Assembly: GCF_009766065.1 (NCBI RefSeq) | Contig: NZ_LMUE01000009.1 | Location: 666,282-730,281 of the forward strand | From: Dyella sp. S184 | GTDB taxonomy: Bacteria; Pseudomonadota; Gammaproteobacteria; Xanthomonadales; Rhodanobacteraceae | Length of the DNA: 64,000 nucleotides | Direction of reading: 5' to 3' | Shown here: positions 15,280-26,800 of the stretch, in pieces | Numbering within the stretch: the first letter of the stretch is position 1 | Layout of the letters: every line of letters begins with the position of its first letter | Made by a program: the position numbers and the translations under genes | Notes under the pieces: model-generated | Seen by the model: the letters and a program-made list of their open reading frames with translations, nothing else | Databases searched by the model: none | Told to the model about the DNA's origin: nothing

Positions 15280-15879
15280 ATGCTGATGGAAGTGCCAAGT
15301 CGGGCCGATCTCAACTCGACCCGTGTGCTGTCGCTGGACTCTGCCGGCCGTATCCTCGACTGGATCAGCTGGCAGGAGGCAGTTTGTCTGTACGTCCGCG
15401 ACGCCGTGGCCTGGACCCTGGGTGACCCTTGCCTGACCGTGCATGGCGGCATGAATCGCCTGCATGGCGTGCAGAGCACGATGGAACTGCATCCGATCAT
15501 CGCCAGCACCGGCCGCTGCCGCGATCACGCAGTGGATCCTGCCCCGGCCCTGACCAATACCGCACTGTTCGCCCGCGATCGCCATCTGTGCCTGTACTGC
15601 GGCGACCATTTCACTCGCGGCGAACTCACTCGCGACCATGTGCTACCGATTTCCAAGCATGGCAAGGACAACTGGGAGAACGTGGTCAGCGCCTGCCTCG
15701 CCTGCAACCTGAAGAAGAGCAACCGCATCCCGCAGCAGGCCAATATGCCGCTGCTGGCGGTGCCGTACCGGCCTAGCTGGGTCGAGCACCTGATCCTGTC
15801 CAACCGCAATATCCTGGCCGACCAGATGGACTTTCTGGTCAGCCATCTGCCGCGCGACCGGCGACCGCACGCTACCTGA
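15280..15879 (+). CDS. HNH endonuclease family protein
   Basis: A 199-aa protein. The C-terminal half holds a complete HNH module: CLYCG with a second pair in CLACN (zinc knuckle), the catalytic H in LTRDHVLPISKHG, and N in NWENVVSACLACN. Ribosome binding site AAGGA precedes the ATG. This subfamily is widespread on bacterial chromosomes outside restriction systems. Its targets are unknown, so DNA repair or processing is only a possibility. It is monocistronic upstream of dxs. Confidence 0.88.
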   Translation: MLMEVPSRADLNSTRVLSLDSAGRILDWISWQEAVCLYVRDAVAWTLGDPCLTVHGGMNRLHGVQSTMELHPIIASTGRCRDHAVDPAPALTNTALFARDRHLCLYCGDHFTRGELTRDHVLPISKHGKDNWENVVSACLACNLKKSNRIPQQANMPLLAVPYRPSWVEHLILSNRNILADQMDFLVSHLPRDRRPHAT

Positions 15880-15962
15880 AATGGGTGATGGCGCTCATGC
15901 GCCCATGATTCCGCCCCCGCGTTGCCCTTGCCCCGCCCCGCCGCTGGGCCAACAATACGCAA

Positions 15963-17858
15963 ATGAACGACCTATCCCACTATCCCCATCTGGCGCCGAT
16001 CGAGACGCCGGCCGACCTGCGTCGCGTGCCCGACGACGAACTGCCGGCCGTCGCCGACGAGCTGCGCCAGTACCTGATCGAGGCCGTGGCCAGCTCCGGT
16101 GGCCACTTCGGCGCGGGCCTGGGCGTGGTCGAGCTCACCGTGGCGCTGCACCACGTGTTCGACACGCCGCATGATCGGCTCGTGTGGGACGTCGGCCACC
16201 AGTGCTATCCGCACAAGATCCTCACCGGCCGCCGCGATCGCATCACCACGATCAAGAAGAAGGACGGCTTGGCGCCGTTCCCGCGCCGCGAGGAGAGCGA
16301 GTACGACACCTTTGGCGTCGGCCACTCGTCCACTTCGATCTCGGCCGCCTTGGGCATGGCGATCGCCGCGCAGCGCAAGGGTGACCATCGCAAGGTAGTC
16401 GCGGTGATCGGCGACGGCGCGATGACCGCCGGCATGGCTTTCGAGGCGCTTAACCACGGCGGCGATGTGGAACCGGACATGCTGGTGGTGTTCAACGACA
16501 ACGGCATGTCGATCAGCGAGAACGTCGGCGCGCTGACCAAGATGATGGCGCGCGCGATGGCCAGCCGCCGGCTCAACGCATGGCGCGAACGGGCCAAGCG
16601 GGCGATCCCGAAGCAGTCGTTCTTCGGCCGCTTCTTCAAGCGCTGGGAGGAACACGCCAAGGGCATGTTCGTGCCGAGCACGCTGTTCGAGGAACTCGGC
16701 TTCCATTACACCGGCCCGATCGACGGCCACAACATTCCGCAGTTGCTGCAGGCGCTGCGTACGGTGAAGAACCTGCCCGGTCCGCAGCTGCTGCATGTGA
16801 TCACCACCAAGGGCAAGGGCTACGCTCCAGCCGAGCAGGCGCAGATCGAATACCACGCGGTCGGCCCGTTCGATCCGCAGGCCGGGCTGGTGAAAAAGAA
16901 CGCGCCCGCCAAACCCACCTACACCGACATCTTCGGCGACTGGCTGTGCGATCAGGCCGCGGCCGACGAACACCTGCTGGCGATCACGCCGGCGATGCGT
17001 GAAGGCTCCGGCCTGGTGCGTTTCTCGAAGGAATATCCACAACGCTATTTCGACGTTGCGATCGCCGAACAACACGCCGTGACACTGGCCGCCGGCATGG
17101 CCTGCGAAGGTGCCAAGCCGGTGGTGGCGATCTACTCCACCTTCCTGCAGCGCGCCTATGACCAGGCGATCCACGACGTGGCGTTGCAGAACCTCGACGT
17201 CACCTTCGCGATCGACCGCGCCGGCGTGGTCGGCCCGGATGGCGCCACCCATTCGGGCAGCTTCGACCTGTCGTTCCTGCGCTGCCTGCCGAACATGCTG
17301 ATCATGGCACCGGCGGACGAGAACGAGTGCCGCATGATGCTGAGTACCGGCTTCCAGCACCACGGTCCAGCCGCGGTACGTTATCCACGCGGCAGCGGCC
17401 CCGGCGTAGCCATCCGCAAGGAGCTCGACACGCTGCCGATCGGCAAGGCGGAGCTACGTCGCCGCGGCCACGGCCTGGCCCTGCTGAGTTTCGGCGTGAT
17501 GCTCGCCCCGGCCACGACGATCGCCGCCGAACTCGACGCCACCCTGGTCAATATGCGTTTCGTGAAACCGCTGGACGAGGCGTTGATCGTGGAACTGGCG
17601 AAGACCCATGATGCGTTCGTCACGCTGGAAGACAACGCGATCGCCGGCGGCGCCGGCTCTGCCGTGGCCGAATGCCTCGCCGCCCATGGCATCAGCCTGC
17701 CGATCCTGCATATCGGCCTGCCGGATGTCTATCTGGAACATGGCAGCCGCGAGGAAGTATTGACGATGGCCGGTCTGGACCTGCCAAGCATCCGCAACGC
17801 TATCCGCGTGCGTTTTCCTCAGGCCGGGACAATAAAACAAGCACAAGCAAGCGCCTGA
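15963..17858 (+). CDS. dxs: 1-deoxy-D-xylulose-5-phosphate synthase
   Basis: A 631-aa thiamine-diphosphate enzyme that condenses pyruvate and glyceraldehyde-3-phosphate, the first step of the MEP isoprenoid pathway. Seen are the [23 protein letters not shown] entry region, the ThDP-binding [18 protein letters not shown]...N motif, the catalytic Glu region in [16 protein letters not shown], and [15 protein letters not shown]. The length is normal for Dxs. The next gene is an HpnN-like transporter, so isoprenoid supply to hopanoids may be the link. Confidence 0.97.
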   Translation: MNDLSHYPHLAPIETPADLRRVPDDELPAVADELRQYLIEAVASSGGHFGAGLGVVELTVALHHVFDTPHDRLVWDVGHQCYPHKILTGRRDRITTIKKKDGLAPFPRREESEYDTFGVGHSSTSISAALGMAIAAQRKGDHRKVVAVIGDGAMTAGMAFEALNHGGDVEPDMLVVFNDNGMSISENVGALTKMMARAMASRRLNAWRERAKRAIPKQSFFGRFFKRWEEHAKGMFVPSTLFEELGFHYTGPIDGHNIPQLLQALRTVKNLPGPQLLHVITTKGKGYAPAEQAQIEYHAVGPFDPQAGLVKKNAPAKPTYTDIFGDWLCDQAAADEHLLAITPAMREGSGLVRFSKEYPQRYFDVAIAEQHAVTLAAGMACEGAKPVVAIYSTFLQRAYDQAIHDVALQNLDVTFAIDRAGVVGPDGATHSGSFDLSFLRCLPNMLIMAPADENECRMMLSTGFQHHGPAAVRYPRGSGPGVAIRKELDTLPIGKAELRRRGHGLALLSFGVMLAPATTIAAELDATLVNMRFVKPLDEALIVELAKTHDAFVTLEDNAIAGGAGSAVAECLAAHGISLPILHIGLPDVYLEHGSREEVLTMAGLDLPSIRNAIRVRFPQAGTIKQAQASA

Positions 17859-17957
17859 GACTACCGACGAGCGTCGCGCGCTGAAATATCGTGACGGCGA
17901 ACAAAAACAGGATGGCCATCGTTTTTGATGGCCGTCCGGTCAGGAGACGCGTCACTG

Positions 17958-20552
17958 ATGACCGATTGGATCGCACGTCTTGTCGACACCAGCCGCCGAT
18001 ACGCATGGCTGATCATACTGACCTTCACCCTGCTCGCTGCTGCCTGTCTGTGGTTTGCCGCGGGCCATCTGGGTATCGATTCGAATACGGATCACATGTT
18101 CGCCGACAGCCTGCCGTGGCGGCAGCAGGAACTGGCGGTGGACCGCGAATTCCCGCAGTTCAACAATGTGCTGGTTGCGGTGGTGCGTGGAGCCACTCCC
18201 GAGGAAACCGATGCAACAGCCGGCGCGCTGGCACAGGCACTGCGGGCGGATCCCGCCCATTTCCATGATGCCACGCGGCCGGATGCCGACCCGTTCTTCC
18301 GACAAGAGGGCCTGCTGCTGCTTCCGTCGCAGGATCTGAACAAGCTGCTCGATTCGCTGTTGAACGCACAACCATTGCTGGGGCCGCTCGCCAAACAGCC
18401 GTCCGCACTCGGCCTGCTCTACGGTGTCTCGCTGATGGCGGCGGGCGTGCGCATCGAGCACGCCGACCTCAGTGCCTACAAGCCTGCGCTGGAACAACTG
18501 CGCCAGGTGCTGGATGCCGCCGCTGCCGGCCACGCCGTGCCGCTGTCGTGGCAGACGCTGCTCGGCTCGGACGTTACCAAGCAAACCGATCCGATGCAGC
18601 TGGTATTGATCCATCCGGTCATGCAGGCGGATGCACTGCAACCGGGCCTGGCTGCCACGCAAGCGCTTGAGCGTATAAGCGCCAGCCTGCCCGAAGTACG
18701 CAGCGGTCGCGCAAGTGTCAACTACACCGGTTCGGTGGCGCTGTCGGACGTGCAGTTCGGCGCGCTGACCCAGGGCATCCTCGGCAGCACACTGGTCAGC
18801 CTCGTGCTGCTGGCGCTGTGGCTGTATCTGGCGCTGCGCTCATGGCGATTGATCGTGCCGATCCTGCTCAACCTGCTTGGCGGCCTGGCGCTTACGCTCG
18901 GCTTTGCAGCGCTGGCGATCGGCACGCTGAACCTCATCTCCGTGGCGTTCGCCGTGCTGTTCGTCGGCCTGGCGGTCGACTTTGCGATCCAGTTCGCGGT
19001 GCGTCTGCGTGATGTGCGCCCGCAGCGGCCCCTGCTGGCAGACGCGTTGCGCCGGACTGGCAGGATCGCGGGTGCCCAGATCAGCGTGGCCGCTGCCGCC
19101 ATCGCCTGCGGCTTTCTTGCGTTTGCGCCGACGGCTTTTGTCGGTGTCGCGGAGCTTGGCCTCATCGCCGGCGTCGGCATGTGCATCGCCCTGCTGTGCA
19201 CGCTCACCTTGCTGCCCGCGCTGTTGTGGCTATTCCAGCCGCGCGACCAGGGTGGCGAACTGGCGCTGCCGTTCGGTGCGCGCTGGGATGCATGGATGTG
19301 GCGTCGGCACAAGGGAATACTGTGGCTGTTCACGCTGCTTGGCGCGGTCGGTGCGGTCGCCGCCGTGACGATGCCGTTCGACGCCAACCCGCTGCATACG
19401 CAGGCACGCGATTCCGAGCCCATGCGCACGCTGCGCAGCATGGCCGACAACCCGGTCACCAACCCGTTCAACATCAACATCATGGTGCCGGGCCTGGCGC
19501 AGGCGCGCGAACTCAGCGCGCGGCTGGAGAAATTGCCGGAAGTATCCGCGGTGATTTCGGCGGCGACCTTCGTGCCGCCGGACCAGTCCGCATCGCTCGA
19601 CCAGCTCGAGCAGGCGCAGGATCTGATCCTGCCCTCGCTGACCCCGCGCGCGACGTCGACAGCGGTCACGCCAGCGGCGCTGCGCGCCGCCATCGCCGAT
19701 ACCCGTGGCGCCATCGCCGATGCCGGCCACGACCTGCCTGCCGATTCGCCGTTGCGCGGCATCGACGCCGCGCTGCAGCGGCTGAGCCACGCATCCGACA
19801 GCAACCTGCTGGCCATGAACGAGGCAGTCAGTCGCTTCCTGCCCGATCAACTCGCCAGCCTGCGCGATGCTTTGGATGCCAACGAGATCACCCTGCAGAA
19901 CCTGCCCGCATCGATCAGTCGCGACTGGTGGAGCCCGGACGGACAGGTACGCATCCAGGTATCGCCCACTGCCGCTGCCAAGGAGACCGCAGGTCTTCGT
20001 CGTTTCGTGCAGGCCGTGCAGGCGATCGCACCGCAGGCAGGCGGTCCCGCGGTCACCACCATCGCCTCGGCGGATACCATCATGCGCGCCTTCCTGCAGG
20101 CGGCTGCCTTGGCGACGCTGGCGATCGCGCTGGTGCTGTTCGCCGTGCTGCGCCACCTGCGCGATACCGGCATCGTGCTGCTGACGCTGGGGATGTCGGG
20201 GCTGCTCACGGCGCTGCTGGCGCGGCTGGGCGGGATGGAGATCAACTACGCCAACATCATCGCGCTGCCGCTGCTGCTCGGCGTCGGCGTGTCGTTCAAC
20301 GTGTACTTCGTGATGAACTGGCGCGCCGGCATGCGCCACTACGTCAGCTCGGCTTCGGCGCGCGCGGTGCTGTTTTCAGCGCTGACCACCGGCACCGCGT
20401 TCGGCTCGCTGGCGCTGTCGCACGACCGCGGCATGGCCAGCATGGGCAGCCTGCTGCTGCTCAGCCTGGTCGCGGTGCTGCTGGCGACCTTCGCCTTCCT
20501 GCCCGCCCTGCTCTACACGTTGACACCTGCACAAACTAGAACGGCACATTGA
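17958..20552 (+). CDS. hpnN: HpnN-like RND/MMPL transporter (hopanoid-associated)
   Basis: An 864-aa inner-membrane transporter. ATG 17958 is preferred because AGGAG lies eleven bases upstream. Architecture: one helix (about 13-33), a periplasmic loop, five helices with the sterol-sensing-like run (LVSLVLLALWLYLALRSWRLIVPILLNLLGG), then a second copy of the same plan, as in MMPL proteins. HpnN moves hopanoids to the outer membrane in other bacteria. The name rests on general layout and the dxs neighbour, because no squalene-hopene cyclase is in the window. Its 3' end overlaps the convergent TonB receptor gene by 17 bp. Confidence 0.75.
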   Translation: MTDWIARLVDTSRRYAWLIILTFTLLAAACLWFAAGHLGIDSNTDHMFADSLPWRQQELAVDREFPQFNNVLVAVVRGATPEETDATAGALAQALRADPAHFHDATRPDADPFFRQEGLLLLPSQDLNKLLDSLLNAQPLLGPLAKQPSALGLLYGVSLMAAGVRIEHADLSAYKPALEQLRQVLDAAAAGHAVPLSWQTLLGSDVTKQTDPMQLVLIHPVMQADALQPGLAATQALERISASLPEVRSGRASVNYTGSVALSDVQFGALTQGILGSTLVSLVLLALWLYLALRSWRLIVPILLNLLGGLALTLGFAALAIGTLNLISVAFAVLFVGLAVDFAIQFAVRLRDVRPQRPLLADALRRTGRIAGAQISVAAAAIACGFLAFAPTAFVGVAELGLIAGVGMCIALLCTLTLLPALLWLFQPRDQGGELALPFGARWDAWMWRRHKGILWLFTLLGAVGAVAAVTMPFDANPLHTQARDSEPMRTLRSMADNPVTNPFNINIMVPGLAQARELSARLEKLPEVSAVISAATFVPPDQSASLDQLEQAQDLILPSLTPRATSTAVTPAALRAAIADTRGAIADAGHDLPADSPLRGIDAALQRLSHASDSNLLAMNEAVSRFLPDQLASLRDALDANEITLQNLPASISRDWWSPDGQVRIQVSPTAAAKETAGLRRFVQAVQAIAPQAGGPAVTTIASADTIMRAFLQAAALATLAIALVLFAVLRHLRDTGIVLLTLGMSGLLTALLARLGGMEINYANIIALPLLLGVGVSFNVYFVMNWRAGMRHYVSSASARAVLFSALTTGTAFGSLALSHDRGMASMGSLLLLSLVAVLLATFAFLPALLYTLTPAQTRTAH

Positions 20553-22878
20553 CCGAGACACCGAGCGTGCGCGGTGTGGACAGCTGCACCAGCATCGGAC
20601 CGCCCACGCTGGCGAGAAAACTGACTGACTCGGAGTTCAGCGTGCCAATCGCCACCCGGCGATCCAGCGCGTTGCGCAGGTAAAGGTCCACGCTGACGCC
20701 ACTGCGCAAGGTCATGCCGGTGTTGAGATCGAGCATGGCGAAGCCCGGCAGGTTGAAGTTGGGGTCGCTCGCATCGCCCTCGAAGCCCGCGTTACGCTGG
20801 CTCGACAGACGCAGGTTGGCGCCGGCATAGGCTGCCTCGCCAGCCAGCCGGAAGTTGTACTTCGCAGCGAGCGTGGCCGTTTCCTTGGCCGAATACGGCA
20901 GGCGCGCGCCGTCCTCAATGCCCTGTTGCGAGTTGCCCTGCAAGGTGCGCGCGTCGGTATAGGCACCCGAGCCGCTGAGCAGCCATGGCCCGGTAGAATA
21001 GGTGGCCTGCAGCTCAAGGCCATCGATCCTCGAATCACCCGCATTCTCGATGATCGCGTTGCCGACCGTATAGGTGATCAGCTGCATGTTGTGCCACTCG
21101 ATGTCATAGGCATCGATACCCACGTTCAGATGGCCATCGAGGTGACTGCCCTTGTAGCCGAGTTCATAGCTCTGCAGCGTATCCGAGCCGAAGGTGTCAC
21201 CCGCGTTCGGGTTGGAGCCGAAGATCGTGCTCTGCACCGGCGCCTGCAAGCCACCCGGACGGTAGCCGGTGGATGCGCGCATGTAGTAGCTGTGGGTCGT
21301 GTCGGGCCGGTAGCTGGCGGTGAGCATCTTGGTGATGTCATCGCTGATCATGCTCTCGCGGAAGCCGCCCGGGCTGCCGGCCACCGAGCCATCCTCGAAA
21401 TTGGATAGTTGCTGCGAATTGCCGCTGGCGCGCACGCCGGCGGCCAGGTCGATCGTCGGGGTGATATGCCAGGTCACGTCGCCGTAACCGGCATATTCCT
21501 CGAAGCGGGAACTCACCAGCTGCTGCAGCAGAATGCTCCGGCCCGGCGGCGGCAGGTTCGCACCTTGCAGCGCGTACTGCTCCCACTCGTCCTCGCGGTT
21601 GAACCACAGGCCCGCCAGCCAGTCGAAGTGATCGCCCTTGCGCGAGGTCAGGCGGATCTCTTGCGAAGCCTTGTGCACGTCGTATTGGGAATCGACATAT
21701 AGCGAGCTGAGTGCGCTGTCGCCACCGAGCGAGGGATAAATCTGGTTGTACAGGGCCAGGAATCCATCCGGATAATCCTGCACACTGTGGTTGACGAAAT
21801 TCTGGTACGAACTGATCCAGTCCAGGTTGGCCCAGCCAAAGTCGTAGCCGGCATGGAACGAATACAGCTGCAGGGTCTGCGTGAACGGCTCGCGATGGTT
21901 GAGCTCGCGGTCATAGGGGCCACCTGATACCGGCTGGCCGGTGGCCAGCGAATAGTCCGCCATCGATAGGCCATCGGCGGCGATGCGCTGGACCATCGCG
22001 CTGAGGTTGAAGGTCAGCTTGTCAATCGGGTCGACCTCAAGCTGCGCACGCACCCCCTGGGTATGCGTGCGGTTGTCGCCATTGGACGGCGTTTCGCCCA
22101 CCGCACGGTATAGCCCGGCACTGTGCTGATCCATCACCGATACGCGCAATGCCGCCTTGTCCAGAACCAGCGGGATATTCAGCGTGGCCCGCTCGGTGTA
22201 ATTCATGCCGGCTTGCTGGGTATGCGAGATGTCGAAGCCCGCTGAGCCGGAAAACCCGCTGGCATCGGGCTTGTTGGTGACGTACTTGACCAGGCCGCCC
22301 ATCGAGCCGGCGCCGTACAGCGTGCCCTGCGGGCCGTACAGGAACTCGATGTGATCCAGATCCATCAGCGCCGCGTCGAACACGAAGGTGGCGGCCGAGG
22401 CGTACACGGTACTGCCGCCGACCGGCACGTCGTCCAAGTACACCGACACGGTGGGACTGGTCTGGTTGCCGGTGGACACGCCGCGCATGATCAGCTCGCC
22501 TTCACCGGGGCCACCCGAGCTGGCGAAGAACACGCCCGGCTGGTACGAAGCATAGTCGCTGAGCGTGCTGGCGCCAAGCTTCTGCAGGTCGGCAGCCTGC
22601 ACCGTGTCCACATGCATCGGCACTTCGCGCGATGGCTCGCGCCGACGGTTCGCGGTGACGATGATCTCGCCCAGCGTCGTTGACGGCTTTGCTTTTGATG
22701 CTTGGCTGTTGCCGGCTGTTGGCGCGGCAGCTGCGCCGGTCGAATCCGGGGACGACTGCGCGAGGACCAACGCTGGAATGCAAAGCAGCGACATGCCGAT
22801 CATTCGACGCCAGCGATTGCCGCCAGCAAGAGGCCTGCCGCCTGCACCGCCTGAAGCGCTACCCGAATGAAACTGCAT
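20536..22878 (-). CDS. TonB-dependent outer-membrane receptor
   Basis: A 780-aa precursor with a signal peptide (residues about 20-40, ending V-L-A), a TonB-box-like TLGEIIVTANRR, the plug domain (VPMHVDTVQAADLQKLG...GVSTGNQTSPTVSVYLDDVPVG) and a 22-strand-type barrel ending in V-N-V-P-F. It imports a ligand across the outer membrane with TonB energy. The plug resembles receptors of the sphingomonad/xanthomonad 'TANRR' type. The ligand cannot be told from sequence. It is separately transcribed, convergent to the HpnN-like gene. Confidence 0.93.
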   Translation of the reverse strand: MQFHSGSASGGAGGRPLAGGNRWRRMIGMSLLCIPALVLAQSSPDSTGAAAAPTAGNSQASKAKPSTTLGEIIVTANRRREPSREVPMHVDTVQAADLQKLGASTLSDYASYQPGVFFASSGGPGEGELIMRGVSTGNQTSPTVSVYLDDVPVGGSTVYASAATFVFDAALMDLDHIEFLYGPQGTLYGAGSMGGLVKYVTNKPDASGFSGSAGFDISHTQQAGMNYTERATLNIPLVLDKAALRVSVMDQHSAGLYRAVGETPSNGDNRTHTQGVRAQLEVDPIDKLTFNLSAMVQRIAADGLSMADYSLATGQPVSGGPYDRELNHREPFTQTLQLYSFHAGYDFGWANLDWISSYQNFVNHSVQDYPDGFLALYNQIYPSLGGDSALSSLYVDSQYDVHKASQEIRLTSRKGDHFDWLAGLWFNREDEWEQYALQGANLPPPGRSILLQQLVSSRFEEYAGYGDVTWHITPTIDLAAGVRASGNSQQLSNFEDGSVAGSPGGFRESMISDDITKMLTASYRPDTTHSYYMRASTGYRPGGLQAPVQSTIFGSNPNAGDTFGSDTLQSYELGYKGSHLDGHLNVGIDAYDIEWHNMQLITYTVGNAIIENAGDSRIDGLELQATYSTGPWLLSGSGAYTDARTLQGNSQQGIEDGARLPYSAKETATLAAKYNFRLAGEAAYAGANLRLSSQRNAGFEGDASDPNFNLPGFAMLDLNTGMTLRSGVSVDLYLRNALDRRVAIGTLNSESVSFLASVGGPMLVQLSTPRTLGVSVNVPF

Positions 22879-23063
22879 GGATCTGCATCCTCATCTGGCA
22901 CGGATAATTTCGTTGCGGATGACGGGAGACCGAAGTCCGCCGAGACCCGACCGAGAACGACATGCTGTCGTCAGCTTAGCGCGACCGTCAGCAACACACT
23001 ACCCGCAAGCTGGAAGAGTCTTCAGCTTCAACAACCCATCGTGAACGATGGATTCCCAAATGA

Positions 23064-23885
23064 TCAGCAGCAACCACCGCTGACGCGATCGCGTCGCTCC
23101 AGATCCTGCGTCGTGAAGACACTGGAGTAACCAGCATCCACAAGAAGCGCGCGTACGGCTTCACCCTGGTTCCACCCGTGTTCGAACAGTAGCCAGCCAC
23201 CCGCGCCGAGATGGGCACGCACATCGCGCACGATGCGGCGGATATCGTCGAGGCCATCATGACCGGACGCCAATGCGCTGGCCGGTTCGAAACGCAGGTC
23301 GCCCTGCGCCAGATGCGGATCGTCAGCCTCGATGTACGGCGGATTGGAGACGATCAGTTCGAAGCGCTGGCCAGCCAGGGGTGCCAGCCAGTCTCCGTGC
23401 AGGAACGTGACGTTATGGATGCCATTGCGCTGCGCATTGCGCAAAGCGACAGCGAGTGCATCAGCACTGGCATCGGTAGCGATTACTTGTGCGCGCGGAC
23501 GCTCATGGGCGATCGCGATCGCGATCGCCCCACTGCCGGTGCCAAGATCCGCCACGCTGCAGGCGATGTCGGGCGGCAATCGCAGCAGCGCCTGCTCGAC
23601 CAGCAGCTCGGTTTCCGGGCGCGGTATAAGGGTCGCCGGACTCACTTCCAGATCCATGGACCAGAAGCCACGATAGCCGGTGATATAGGCCACCGGCTCA
23701 CCCTGCATGCGGCGCTCGAGCAGCGCGGCATACGCTATCTGGATATCTGCATCGACTACGTCATCTACATGCGCAAACAACCAGCTTCGCGGTTTCTTCA
23801 GCACGTGCAGCAACAGCAGCTCGGCATCCAGGCGCTCGCCGAGCTGCTGCGTGGCCACGGCCAGTACGCTGCGAACATCAGGCAT
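23064..23885 (-). CDS. prmC: Peptide chain release factor N5-glutamine methyltransferase
   Basis: A 273-aa SAM enzyme that methylates the GGQ glutamine of RF1/RF2. The N-terminal helical domain ([13 protein letters not shown]) is followed by the Rossmann motif [14 protein letters not shown] and the substrate motif [10 protein letters not shown] start at 23885 gives the normal PrmC length; longer in-frame extensions lack homology. Its first codons overlap the end of the upstream 1376-aa gene by eight bases, so the two are likely cotranscribed. Confidence 0.95.
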   Translation of the reverse strand: MPDVRSVLAVATQQLGERLDAELLLLHVLKKPRSWLFAHVDDVVDADIQIAYAALLERRMQGEPVAYITGYRGFWSMDLEVSPATLIPRPETELLVEQALLRLPPDIACSVADLGTGSGAIAIAIAHERPRAQVIATDASADALAVALRNAQRNGIHNVTFLHGDWLAPLAGQRFELIVSNPPYIEADDPHLAQGDLRFEPASALASGHDGLDDIRRIVRDVRAHLGAGGWLLFEHGWNQGEAVRALLVDAGYSSVFTTQDLERRDRVSGGCC

Positions 23886-26800
23886 CCTGCACTGGCTCCA
23901 TCGATGACGGCGGCAACTGCGGCGGCATGACAGAAGGTCTGGCTTCGGGTTTGCGCCAGTAGCCACCCCGCGTCCATGCATCGAAGGCCCAGCGCAGCCA
24001 GCCGATCAGCGCGTTGGCCAGCCACAGCGCCCAAGCCAACATGGCGACCTTGTAGACCCACAGCGGTACGCTGAACACACCCGCCTCAGGCAGCGCGCCA
24101 CTGCTCCGGTCAGCAAACCAGCGCAGCGACGACGCCGTTGATCCGTTACCGGCCACATGCATGTCGGGCAGGCCGAGCAGTCCCTGCGGCACGGCGCCGA
24201 TCAGCACCACCAACGAAAGCACAGTCAGTGCGGCCAGACCGAATTGCAGCAGGTTGAACTGCGTGCCGCCCATCAGCTCCGGTGTGCGCATGCGCGCGCG
24301 CAGCCCCAGCAAGATCAGCCACAACACCACCAGCGCATACGCACTCCAGGCAAAGGCCGAGAAACCCAGTCCCAGCAGCAGCCAGTGGCTGAAACGCAAC
24401 GGTGTCGGCGCATAGCCGGCCAGCAGCCAGGAGGCGATCAGCAGCACCAGCAATTGCGACCAGTAGAGTACGGCCGGACCGTCGGTTGGCCCCCACGTCC
24501 ACAGCACCCAGCGATCTTGCGGCAGTTGCAGGGTGAGGTCGATGTTGGCCACCGGCGCGTGCAAGTCAAGCGACGGCACGCGCACGCGCGCAGCCACACC
24601 CTGCGGTTCGCGCAGGCGCAGGGAATAGTCATGCTCGCCCGGCAGCAGCGGCAGGCTGAGCTTGCCGTCGCGGATGGCGAGATTGATCGACTCGTTGTCG
24701 CGCTTCGCATCGAGCAGTTCGCTGCCCGGCGGCAGATCGATCGCATGCTCGCCACCGCGGGTGCTGCGTGCATGTACGTTGAGCACCAGCTCGCTGGCAC
24801 GCTCACCGGTGCTGCTGGCCAGCTGTACGCTGTCGATGGCGAGGCTGTCGCCGGCGATCGCGACCGGCCGGGTGATCGCCAGTTGCAGGCTTTCGCCTGG
24901 CAACGGGTCGAAGCGCAGATCAACATCACTGTCGCTGGTCGGCACGCCCTTGGCATCGACGTGCCACATCGGCGCCGCACCCAGTTCCCACACCTCGGCA
25001 CGTTCGCCCAGCGGCGGTGCGTGCATAGTGATTCCGGCCGAACGATCAAGCTGGCTCTCCCAGCTCACTACGGATTCGCCCGCCTTGAAAGTGATGTTGA
25101 TGCGGCCATCCCTGACCAGCACGCCCTCGCCCTTGGGATGCTCGCCAGGCAGCAGTGGCAGGCTGATGCTGAAACCGCCGTCCTGGGGCGCGATGCGTTC
25201 CACCTGGTTCGATACGAACCAGTCCAGGCCCAGGCCGATCTTCCGGGTGAGTCGTACATAGGGCGGAAAGCTCTGCGTGGTCGGCAGGCTCTTGCCGTCG
25301 GCTGCGGTCTGCACGCGGCGCAAGGTGATGCTGTCGCCCAGCACCCGTCCGTCGTCGATGCCTTCCAGCAACCAGCCCGGGCCCACGAAGGCGATGTGTT
25401 GCGGCGCCAACGCGAAATGCACGGCAGCGCTTTCGACGTCGTCAAGACGGTAGTGCAGGCTGATGCGGTGCACGCCGCGGTCGACCCGCAGCAGCAGTTG
25501 GTCGCCGTCGCGGAGCAGCGCCGGATTGGCATGGCCATCAAGGCTGACGTCGGCCAGCGGCAACGCATCGTCAGGTGTCGGCAGCGGCAGCGCAACGGAA
25601 GTGCCCGCATGTGCCTCCAGCTCCAGATCGAGCATCGCGCCGTTCACCTGCAGCTGCGCCTGCGCCACCTCGGCGCATTGCGGCGAACACTTCGGCGCCT
25701 CGGTGAGCCGGCTGCGCAACTGGTTCAGCAGCTGCTGATCGGGCATCGCCTGGGCGCGCGAACCCGTGGGCAGCAGGACCATCGCCAGCAGTACGGCACC
25801 AACCACGCCGGCGCCACGCGAAGGCGTCCAACGACCACGCAACGGCAGCAGCAGGTTCATCACCAACCGGCCGAGCAGTGCAGCAAGCAGGCCGATCATC
25901 AGTACGCGCATGATGCGCACCAGCCATGCCGGCGCAATCACCAGGCGGGTGGTCTGCTGCAGGGTCACCGGGCCGGACCAGCCGAGCCGATAGTTGTTGC
26001 CCTCGTTCCAACGCGGGGTGCCGGCACCGGCCTGGATCACCGTGTGCGTGTCCTGGTCGTTGCCGACCAGATCTTGGATGCTGATTAACGAGCCGGTGAC
26101 CACAATCGTCTGCAGATTGCCTGATCTGGCTGCGCCAGCCTGTGCCGGAGCGGCGGCCTCGTTCAATGTCACCAACCCTGCCATGGGTGGCGGCGGCGGG
26201 ACTGCCTGAACGATCTTCGGCGAGGGCTGATTGACGCTCTTTTCATCCTCCGTCGCATCCTGCGTCTGCGGCACGTAAGCGGCCGAGACCATCCGCGGCA
26301 CCATGCTTTCCTCCAGCTGCGGATGCAGCGCGTACTGCAACTGTGCCGCGGTGAACGGCAGCGCCCACAGTGCCGCCAGCACGAACATGCCGATGGCACC
26401 GTAGCGTGCGCACAGGCGCAACCGGCCCTCGGGCAAGGCGCGCAGCAACAACGCCAACGCGAGCGAGATGGCGACCGTCCACAGGGGCGCCATGTCCTCA
26501 TGCTGGGCCAACACGAGATAGCCGGCTGCCAGCATCGCCCACGGCCAGCCGAGCAGACGCCCGGCCAACAGCGCAATCAGCGCCACCACGAACAGATCGA
26601 GCAGGCTCCATTGCGCCGCCCACGAATCGGCCGAACGATCCGCACCGATCGCGCCGAGCAGTCGGTAACCATGCGGCAAGTGCAGGGTGGCGTCGATGTT
26701 TTCCAGCGGCACCTGCCAGCCCGAACTGGGCACCGCACCGGCATGTGCCGGCAGGTTGAGCCCGGCTGAAACGTCAATCGTGCGATCGCGCACTTCCACG

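Noticed and set aside
15972-17363. 463-codon antisense frame in dxs
   Set aside because: Shadow of a highly GC-biased gene with a certain identity on the other strand.
24157-26088. 643-codon frame antisense to the large membrane protein
   Set aside because: Rich in His and Gln as expected from the complement of Leu/Ala codons, with no family features.
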